From an uncultured Collinsella sp. (lineage in GTDB: Bacteria; Actinomycetota; Coriobacteriia; Coriobacteriales; Coriobacteriaceae): a DNA stretch of 21,361 nt. Of this stretch, positions 15,679-21,361 are shown piece by piece. The stretch spans positions 1-21,361 of the forward strand of contig UQZM01000040.1 of NCBI GenBank assembly GCA_900545615.1, read 5' to 3'. Position numbers and translations under genes: made by a program. A model generated the notes under the pieces. It searched no databases, had not been told where the DNA came from, and saw only the letters and a program-made list of their open reading frames with translations. Positions within the stretch are counted from its first letter, which is position 1. The number at the start of each line of letters is the position of its first letter.

Positions 15679-16884
15679 CTAGACGCGGGATTTGGCGCGT
15701 GCGAGGGCGAGGCCTACGGCGGCGATGGCCACGGCAAAGAGTGCCGTGACGCCCAGATCGCAGGCGATGTCGCCCAGCACGGTGGACGTCAGGTCCGCGG
15801 CGAGTGCCTTGCTGATCGCGTCGTTCACCCAATATGTCGGCACAAAATGCGCCACCGTCTGCACGGCCGGGCCCATCAGCGACAGGGGCATCCAGGCGCC
15901 GCCCAAAAACGTCATGAGCATGCCGAGCAGGTTGCCCACGCCGTTGAGCAGCTCCTCGCGCGCACCCAGGCTCGAAAGGGCAAAGCCAACGGCCAGAGGC
16001 GTGCACGCCAGGGCAAACGTCACCGCCAGCGCCAGACACACACGACCCACGCCGACCTCGGCGACCGCGCCGGCAAAGCCCACGACGCCCATCATGCTCG
16101 ACACAAACCAGATACAGACGGTGAGCACGGCGGCGGCCGCAAACACGGCGAGCGAACGCTGACGCTCGGAGATTGGGCCGGCATCCATACGACGCACGCG
16201 CTCGGGCTCGTTCATGCCCGAGAACACTAGCCCCACCGATACGATGACCGACGAGATAATCGCGTACGCGCCAAAGTTGAAGTACGACTCAAGCGTGGCA
16301 GCGGCCGTCGAGTCGACCTTGACCTGCTCGATCTCGACCTTGGCGCGCTTCGCGGCGGCATGCTCGGCCGCCTTGGCAACATCGCCGTTGGGGGCAGCGG
16401 GTTCAAGTGCCGCCGCAGCGCCCGCGAGCGAGATCCAGCGCGAGGCCTCGGCAGACGAAAGCGCCGCCGCCATGGTGCCGGCACCGTAGGTCACATCGAG
16501 CTTGGGCAGAGACTCCCCCGCTCGGGCGGCTGCAACGAGGTCGTCCTCAAACCCCTCCGGGATAAAGAACACGCAGTCGGCGCTACCCTTGGCGCTGTTG
16601 CTCTTGGAGAGCGCGTCCGCAAGGTCGTAGGTGTCGTCGCCGACGCCCGTGACCAGCTCAAAACGAGAACCCAGATGCTTGGTAAGCGCACGCGAAAGGT
16701 CGCTGTCATCGCGGTCGACCACGATCACGTTGGTGTCGTAGGGCTTGTACTCGGTAAGCTGCGACGAGTTCCAGCTCACCGAGGCCGCGATGAATACGCC
16801 CATGAGCGAGATGAACACCGTATAGATGAGCAGGTAGAACGGGTGCGCCTGCGCCATGCGAAGCGCGGTCTTAAAGGTGCTCAT
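15679..16884 (-). CDS. ABC-2 type permease, second of pair (LnrN-like)
   Basis: A 401-aa membrane protein with one N-terminal helix (about 15-37), a long extracytoplasmic domain (about 40-205), then five to six helices ending with GGAWMPLSLMGPAVQTVAHFVPTYW-type residues characteristic of ABC-2 exporters. It likely forms a heterodimer with the permease encoded just upstream. The ATG at 16884 was chosen over a TTG at 16899 because GGAAGGAG lies five bases before it. It overlaps the preceding gene by 14 bases, implying coupled translation. The size and position match LnrN of the Bacillus linearmycin exporter; the substrate is inferred, not shown. Confidence 0.85.
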   Translation of the reverse strand: MSTFKTALRMAQAHPFYLLIYTVFISLMGVFIAASVSWNSSQLTEYKPYDTNVIVVDRDDSDLSRALTKHLGSRFELVTGVGDDTYDLADALSKSNSAKGSADCVFFIPEGFEDDLVAAARAGESLPKLDVTYGAGTMAAALSSAEASRWISLAGAAAALEPAAPNGDVAKAAEHAAAKRAKVEIEQVKVDSTAAATLESYFNFGAYAIISSVIVSVGLVFSGMNEPERVRRMDAGPISERQRSLAVFAAAAVLTVCIWFVSSMMGVVGFAGAVAEVGVGRVCLALAVTFALACTPLAVGFALSSLGAREELLNGVGNLLGMLMTFLGGAWMPLSLMGPAVQTVAHFVPTYWVNDAISKALAADLTSTVLGDIACDLGVTALFAVAIAAVGLALARAKSRV

Positions 16885-18058
16885 AGCGGCTCCTTCCAAA
16901 GATCAGCGTAGCGGCAGCGACAAACACCAGGGCCATCAGGACGAGCGCGCCGGCGCGGACGGCGAAGGGTCCCAGGTCCTCAAAGAAATACAGGCGATTG
17001 AACATGTCGCAGATGAGCTTGACGGGGTTGAGCCAGCACTCGGCCGGGCAGGCGCGGGCGACGTCGTCGGCAAGCGCCATCGCCGGTTCGCCGTAGAGTC
17101 CGGCGAACAAAGCGCACGTGGTGGCAAAGCCCGTGAGGATGCCCGACTTGGACGCCTTGCCACCCTTAACGGGAAGCGTGCCCACAAAGAGCCCCAAGCC
17201 CGTGGCGGCAAGCGCGGAAGCGGCACCGCCCACCAGACACAGCCCCTCGCGCCCGCCAAAGTCGACGCCCACGACCACGCGCACGTAGCCAATCGCGATC
17301 GTCATCGAAGCAAAGGAAACCAGCCACGAGGCGACAAAGATGCCGGCCAGCGACGCCGTCTTGGAAAGACCGCCCACGCAGCGACGCGCACCAAGGCCCG
17401 ACAGATTGGGCTGCAGGTCGACGACACTCAAGGCGGCAAACTCGGCAGACATCATCGCGACCAGGCCAAAGAGCGCGTAGTAGTAGATGACCGTACCATC
17501 GGGCGTGGTGCGTGTCAGGCTTACGCGGCGGGTGCCGCCCTCGAGCGACAGGGCGCGCGCAACCGCCGTCGAATCGGCGAGCGCCGCCGGGTTGTCTTGG
17601 GCAATCTGGCGCATGAGCTCGGCATTTTGTGTATACGAGCTTGCCACCGTCTCAAGGATGCTGCGGTCGGTGAGCACCGACGACGCACGCGAGTTGTCAT
17701 AGCTCGAAAGCAGCGTGAGCTTGGGCGTGCCTTCGGCGTCGACCGTATAGATGCCCGCGACCTCGCCGGCCTTGAGCGCACGGTTCGCATCGGCTGCGTC
17801 GTCGTACTCATGGATCTCGAGCAGCTGGTCGTCGCCCTCCTTGGCAAGCGACGTCGCCACATCCTTAAAGGTCGAGGCGTCCCAGGCTTCGTCAGCGACA
17901 ACGGCCACCGGCACCGGGTCGATCTTGCCGTCGGAGCTGAGGTTCGCAAACATAAACATGAACATCGTGGAAAGCGCGACGGGAAAGATCGCGCCCCAAA
18001 CCCACGTGCTCGGCCGGCGCAGCAGCGTCTTGACCGTAATGATAATGGTGTTGAACAT
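16871..18058 (-). CDS. ABC-2 type permease, first of pair (LnrM-like)
   Basis: A 395-aa membrane protein: N-terminal helix (about 20-40) after an RRPSTWVWGAIFP amphipathic start, an extracytoplasmic domain (about 42-190) and about five further helices (195-390). This is the same architecture as its downstream neighbour, with which it should form the membrane channel of an exporter. AGGGGGC precedes the ATG at 18058, and only nine bases separate it from the ATPase stop codon. The loop segment PAECWLNPVKLICDMFNRLYF near the C-terminus is typical of ABC-2 permeases of antibiotic or lipopeptide exporters. Confidence 0.85.
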   Translation of the reverse strand: MFNTIIITVKTLLRRPSTWVWGAIFPVALSTMFMFMFANLSSDGKIDPVPVAVVADEAWDASTFKDVATSLAKEGDDQLLEIHEYDDAADANRALKAGEVAGIYTVDAEGTPKLTLLSSYDNSRASSVLTDRSILETVASSYTQNAELMRQIAQDNPAALADSTAVARALSLEGGTRRVSLTRTTPDGTVIYYYALFGLVAMMSAEFAALSVVDLQPNLSGLGARRCVGGLSKTASLAGIFVASWLVSFASMTIAIGYVRVVVGVDFGGREGLCLVGGAASALAATGLGLFVGTLPVKGGKASKSGILTGFATTCALFAGLYGEPAMALADDVARACPAECWLNPVKLICDMFNRLYFFEDLGPFAVRAGALVLMALVFVAAATLIFGRSRYEHL

Positions 18059-18067
18059 GGCTGCCCC

Positions 18068-19006
18068 CTAGTCGCGCAGCTCGCGGCCGGTGATCTCGAG
18101 GAACACGTCGTTGAGAGTCGGCGGCTCGCTCCACACGCGGCCGAGCGCCACGTCGGCGGCGCGCAGCGTATCGAGGATGTCGACCAGATTGTGCGGGCTC
18201 GCTTCGCAGGTGCAGACGAGCTCGCCGCCGGACAGCTCGACGCTGAGCACGTGCTCGTGGGCGCGCAGGCGCTCGACTGTGGCGGCCTCGACGGCGCCGA
18301 CCTCGACAGTCACGCGCTCGCCCATCTGAATCATGCGCTTGAGCTCGTCGTTGGTGCCCTGCGCCAGCACGCGGCCGCCGTCCATGATCATGATGCGGCT
18401 GCAAATCTGCTCGACTTCCTCCATGTAATGGCTGGTATACACCACCGTGGCGCCCTCGTCGCGCAGGCGGCAGATGCCCTCCAGGATGGCGTTGCGGCTC
18501 TGCGGGTCGACCGCCACCGTGGGCTCGTCAAAGAAGATGAGCTCGGGCTTGTGCGCGATGCCGCAGGCAATGTTGAGGCGACGCGCCAGGCCGCCCGAGA
18601 GCTTGCCGGGGCGAAACTTGGTAAAGTCGCCCAGCCCGACAAAGTCGATGGCCTCTTCGACCAGCGCGCGACGGCGCTTGCGGTCGTTGACGTAAAGGCT
18701 GCAGAAATAGTCGATGTTCTCGCGCACCGTAAGCTCGTCAAACACCGCCACCTGCTGCGGCACCACGCCGATGCGGCGCTTGAGGTCGTAGCGGGCGGGC
18801 GTCATGGGCTCGCCGAACAGCTCGATGGTGCCTTTGTCGTAGGCAAGCAGCTGCAAAATGCAGTTGATGGACGTGGTCTTGCCCGAGCCATTGGGGCCGA
18901 GCAGGCCAAAAATCTCGCCGGGGGCGATGCTCAGGTTAAAGTGGTCGAGCGCAATAAGGTCGTCATAGCGCTTGACGAGGTTTTCGACGTGGACGATGTC
19001 TGTCAT
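18068..19006 (-). CDS. ABC-2 exporter ATPase (LnrL-like)
   Basis: A 312-aa ATPase with Walker A GPNGSGKT (37-44), Q-loop VVPQQ (81-85), signature LSGGLARRLNIACG (136-149, Leu in place of the usual Gln), Walker B LIFFDEPTVAVD (D160, E161) and an H-loop in YTSHYMEE. The additional C-terminal 80 residues are usual for drug/lipopeptide exporter ATPases. The ATG at 19006 has GGAAGG eight bases upstream; an ATG at 19072 would add 22 residues not like the family. It is first in a three-gene operon with two permeases and divergent from a two-component system, matching the Lnr-type resistance module in gene sizes (312, 395, 401 aa). Confidence 0.93.
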   Translation of the reverse strand: MTDIVHVENLVKRYDDLIALDHFNLSIAPGEIFGLLGPNGSGKTTSINCILQLLAYDKGTIELFGEPMTPARYDLKRRIGVVPQQVAVFDELTVRENIDYFCSLYVNDRKRRRALVEEAIDFVGLGDFTKFRPGKLSGGLARRLNIACGIAHKPELIFFDEPTVAVDPQSRNAILEGICRLRDEGATVVYTSHYMEEVEQICSRIMIMDGGRVLAQGTNDELKRMIQMGERVTVEVGAVEAATVERLRAHEHVLSVELSGGELVCTCEASPHNLVDILDTLRAADVALGRVWSEPPTLNDVFLEITGRELRD

Positions 19007-19216
19007 GAGGCGGCCCTTCCGTTGATTGCGGTCCGGTACGATTGCATCATCGCAGGAGCGGGCGGCGCGCACCAGTGAGCTTTGTCACGAGTGCGAGGGG
19101 GCAGAGGTGAAACCCCCGCTCGCGCGAGCGATCGACGCCGCTTTGCCGCGTGGGAGGAATGTCACAGTTGCGCAGGCGGTCCCTCCACCACGCGCGGCTT
19201 CGCGTACAATACCCGT
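19007..19216. promoter_or_regulatory. divergent regulatory region between exporter operon and two-component genes
   Basis: This 210-bp spacer must contain promoters for both directions. Visible elements are a 12-bp palindrome GCTCGCGCGAGC (19118-19129), a GTGA-N6-TCAC dyad (19075-19088) and two TGTCAC boxes (19084-19089 and about 19160-19165), each followed after a few bases by TGCG. These could be sites for the response regulator. A TACAAT -10 for the kinase is at 19205-19210; no convincing promoter is seen for the exporter. Confidence 0.4.
19205..19210 (+). promoter_or_regulatory. -10 box placing transcription start at the kinase ATG (leaderless)
   Basis: TACAAT ends six bases before the ATG at 19217, so transcription would begin at or next to the A of the start codon. 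No Shine-Dalgarno sequence lies between. No recognisable -35 is found at 17 bp. Confidence 0.5.
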
Positions 19217-20362
19217 ATGAACAGGCTTTTCGACAAATCGATCGTGCTGGCGTGCTGTATTGCGGCCGCCATGGGTCTTGCTGTGGACGCTCGCCTGGTC
19301 GCGGCGTTCTGCCTTGGCGTTATTGCCACCTCGCTGGCCGAGGTCGCACAGGGGGAACGCACGCGCCGTGTAAGCGAGGCCGCGAGTTACGCTTACATCA
19401 TTGCGGCTGTCTTCGTGCCGCCGTTTGTGCCGTTTGCGCCTCTCGCCCTCTATGACATCGCGCGACGCGTGCGCCGTGAGCACGTTTGGGTCGCGCTGGG
19501 CATTGGCTCCGTCTTTGCCTTTGCGCTCGTCGCGGACCTTCGCGCCGACGAGCTCACCGCCCGAACGCTCCTGCTGACCGCCATCCTCTCGGTTGCCGCC
19601 ACCTTGCTATCGCTACGTACTGCCCAGTTGGAGCGCGAGCAGCAGCGCATGCGCCGCACACGCGACGAGCTGCAGGAACGAGCCCTCGCGCTCGAGGCGC
19701 GCAACCGTGATCTTGCTGACCGCCAGGACTACGAAATCGAGCTCGCGACGCTCGCCGAACGCGCCCGCATCGCGCGCGAGATCCACGATAACGTGGGCCA
19801 CCAGCTCACGCGCGCCTCACTGCAGGCCGAAGCCCTGCGCGTGGTTCACGCCGACGAGCCCGGCGTCGCCGCCGATTTCGCCGACGTCAAACGCACGGTT
19901 GACGAGGCGCTCCAGCTTGTGCGCACCAGCGTCCACGCGCTCAACGACAACGCCGTCGACCTTTCCGTGCAGTTCGAACGTATTGTTGAAGGCGCGCGCT
20001 CGGACGGCGGCCCGCAGATTGAGCTTGAAGTTATGACCGAACATGCGCCCGCAAACGTCGCGAACTGCTTTGCGGCGGTCCTGCGCGAGGCGCTCTCCAA
20101 CACCATGCGCCACGCTTGCGCCCAGACCGTCACTGTACGATGCATGGAGCATCCGTCGTTTTACCAGCTCATCGTTACCGACGATGGCGTGGGCGGGGCC
20201 CAAGCAAGCGGCCGCGGCGCCACGGAGGGCATGGGGCTCGCCTCCATGCGCGAGCGCATCGAGGCGCTTGGCGGCACCTTCACCGCCGGCCCGCGTGCCG
20301 GCGCCGGCGGCTGGCGCGTGTTTGCCACCGTTCCCAAACAGCAAGGAGATGAGGACCGATGA
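19217..20362 (+). CDS. NarL/DesK-type sensor histidine kinase (LnrJ-like)
   Basis: A 381-aa membrane kinase. About four to five hydrophobic segments occupy residues 8-135 with short loops, so the sensor is within the membrane and lacks a large external domain. A coiled-coil linker (about 136-180) leads to the HisKA_3 motif EIHDNVGHQLTRASLQ with phospho-acceptor H190, and a HATPase_c domain with N295 in EALSNTMRHA, DDGVGG (322-327) and GMGLASMRERI (338-348). The ATG at 19217 is supported by TACAAT immediately upstream; an earlier in-frame start at 19082 would add 45 residues with no family likeness. Intramembrane kinases next to ABC exporters usually sense the exported antimicrobial or membrane damage. 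Confidence 0.9.
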   Translation: MNRLFDKSIVLACCIAAAMGLAVDARLVAAFCLGVIATSLAEVAQGERTRRVSEAASYAYIIAAVFVPPFVPFAPLALYDIARRVRREHVWVALGIGSVFAFALVADLRADELTARTLLLTAILSVAATLLSLRTAQLEREQQRMRRTRDELQERALALEARNRDLADRQDYEIELATLAERARIAREIHDNVGHQLTRASLQAEALRVVHADEPGVAADFADVKRTVDEALQLVRTSVHALNDNAVDLSVQFERIVEGARSDGGPQIELEVMTEHAPANVANCFAAVLREALSNTMRHACAQTVTVRCMEHPSFYQLIVTDDGVGGAQASGRGATEGMGLASMRERIEALGGTFTAGPRAGAGGWRVFATVPKQQGDEDR

Positions 20363-20988
20363 GGCTCATCGTTGTCGACGACGACCGCTTGGTAGTCGAT
20401 TCGCTCAAGATTATCCTGGGCGCCCAGCCGCAGATCGAAGTCGTGGGCACCGGCGCCGACGGCAACGACGCAGTGGCTCTCTATGCAGAACACGCACCCG
20501 ATATCGCACTGCTCGACATTCAGATGTCGGAGCGCGACGGCCTTTCGGCGGCACGCGAGATCCTTGAGCGCGACCCCGCGGCACGCGTGGTGTTTCTGAC
20601 GACATTCTCGGATGACGAGTACATTGTGTCGGCGCTCAAGCTGGGCGCCCGTGGCTACCTGATCAAGACCGATGTCGCCGCCATTCCACCGGCGTTGGCA
20701 CAGGTCATGGATGGCAAACGCGTGCTCGAGGGAAAGGCGATCGAGGATATCAACTTTGATGGGGCGGGCATCGAAGCCGGCACGCCCCGCCGGCCCGCCG
20801 CCTTTGCCGGCCTGACCGACCGCGAGTTCGAAGTCGCCGAGCTCATCGCCCGCGGTCTCGACAACAAGGAGATTGCCGCCACCGCCTATATGGGCGAAGG
20901 CACCGTGCGCAACCACATCAGCTCGATCCTTGCCAAAATGGGCCTGCGCAACCGCACGCAGATTGCCATCGCCTACCTGCGAGGGTAG
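20359..20988 (+). CDS. NarL/LuxR-family response regulator (LnrK-like)
   Basis: A 209-aa cytoplasmic regulator. The receiver domain (1-120) has the acidic pocket VDDD (6-9), phospho-acceptor D53 in LLDIQM, a conserved Thr at 81/82 and K103. A short linker leads to the LuxR helix-turn-helix (about 150-209), with LTDREFEVAELIARGLDNKEIA and EGTVRNHISSILAKM motif segments. It overlaps the kinase gene by four bases (ATGA), so the pair is translationally coupled. It likely controls the divergent exporter operon through the spacer at 19007-19216, as LnrJK controls LnrLMN in Bacillus. Confidence 0.93.
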   Translation: MRLIVVDDDRLVVDSLKIILGAQPQIEVVGTGADGNDAVALYAEHAPDIALLDIQMSERDGLSAAREILERDPAARVVFLTTFSDDEYIVSALKLGARGYLIKTDVAAIPPALAQVMDGKRVLEGKAIEDINFDGAGIEAGTPRRPAAFAGLTDREFEVAELIARGLDNKEIAATAYMGEGTVRNHISSILAKMGLRNRTQIAIAYLRG

Positions 20989-21361
20989 TTGCCCGAAGAC
21001 CGACCGCCCCGGCATAGCAAAATTGCTGCCGCCGGTTTAATGCCATTTCAAAACTATGCCGGTTTACGGGGCCAAAGCCAGGACCCCCATCCATACCCGC
21101 GTTTTCTGCAAAATGACGGCTCGTCTACCTGCGGTTTTATTTTCACGAATATCGGTATGGTTGGGGACTCGTGACTCAGCCCCGTAATCCGGCATAGTTT
21201 TGTTCGGGCGGCCCTGCACGAGTGCCTCTGCCAGCCTCGCGGGACCAAAATGATCCGTTTTCCTCCGTCCCCAAGGGATCAGCCGGAACCGCTCGCCACG
21301 AAATGGGCCCATCTACTACGTTTAAGCCGCGGTGGCCAACCATAGCCGGTTTTTTCGAAAA
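20989..21361. other. non-coding right end with repeated CCGGCATAG motifs
   Basis: No credible gene is present in these 373 bases; short open frames lack start signals and family features. The motif CCGGCATAG occurs at 21009-21017 and 21189-21197 on the plus strand and at 21054-21062 on the minus strand, with a diverged copy near 21341. A bulged hairpin at 21011-21030 (GGCA..GCAA/TTGC..TGCC) follows the response regulator and may help termination, but it lacks a strong T-run. The window ends in TTTTTTCGAAAA. Confidence 0.6.
21050..21201. repeat. 152-bp symmetric palindromic element
   Basis: Outer arms 21050-21072 (starting AAAACTATGCCGG) and 21179-21201 are 22/23 complementary. Inner arms CCCCATCCATACC (21085-21097) and GGTATGGTTGGGG (21154-21166) are 12/13 complementary. 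Both pairs share the exact centre 21125.5, with symmetric 12-nt internal loops between them and about 56 nt in the middle. No reading frame of note is present. This architecture fits a MITE-like element or a structured RNA. Confidence 0.75.

Noticed and set aside
21054..21312. Short minus-strand reading frames at the right edge
   Set aside because: They run through the palindromic element, lack start signals and have no domain features.

Overview
The window is about 21.4 kb of high-GC bacterial DNA carrying 16 credible protein genes, mostly in tight same-strand clusters, and no rRNA, tRNA, CRISPR or transposase gene. GC-rich coding, an apparently leaderless kinase gene, an Nramp-related (NRMT-like) transporter and general gene content suggest a gut Coriobacteriia member, possibly Collinsella. 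That assignment is an inference from gene style, not a database match.

Positions 1-3500 (minus strand) hold a two-gene cation module: a PRC-barrel/MgtE-N/CBS protein with an unusual membrane tail, preceded by a long structured leader, and an Nramp-family transporter whose two metal-binding motifs are altered as in Nramp-related magnesium transporters. A Rho-independent terminator ends the operon. Positions 3661-6360 (minus) hold a YtxH-like membrane protein, a PRC-barrel protein and a membrane-anchored NodB-fold protein that has lost its metal-site residues. Positions 6421-9443 (minus) hold a hemolysin III/PAQR protein, a CNNM/CorC-type CBS protein and a stand-alone relative of the N-terminal domain of cyanophycin synthetase.

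A divergent promoter region at about 9444-9629 separates these from a plus-strand alpha/beta hydrolase. That gene converges on a DUF362/ferredoxin gene, and between them lie a 132-bp near-continuous palindrome and a bidirectional terminator. Positions 12162-15550 (minus) hold a MacB-like ATPase and a large FtsX permease. Positions 15679-19006 (minus) hold an ABC-2 exporter (ATPase plus two permeases), divergent from a plus-strand NarL-type two-component pair at 19217-20988. The ensemble matches the LnrJKLMN linearmycin/lipopeptide resistance layout apart from gene orientation. The right end (20989-21361) is non-coding and contains a second symmetric 152-bp palindromic element.

Functional themes are divalent-cation handling (Nramp-like, MgtE-like and CNNM/CorC proteins within 9 kb), envelope proteins, and peptide or lipid export with its own sensor. 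Recurrent non-coding structure (two long palindromes and a 19-bp sequence present three times next to gene 3' ends) is the least explained part of the window.
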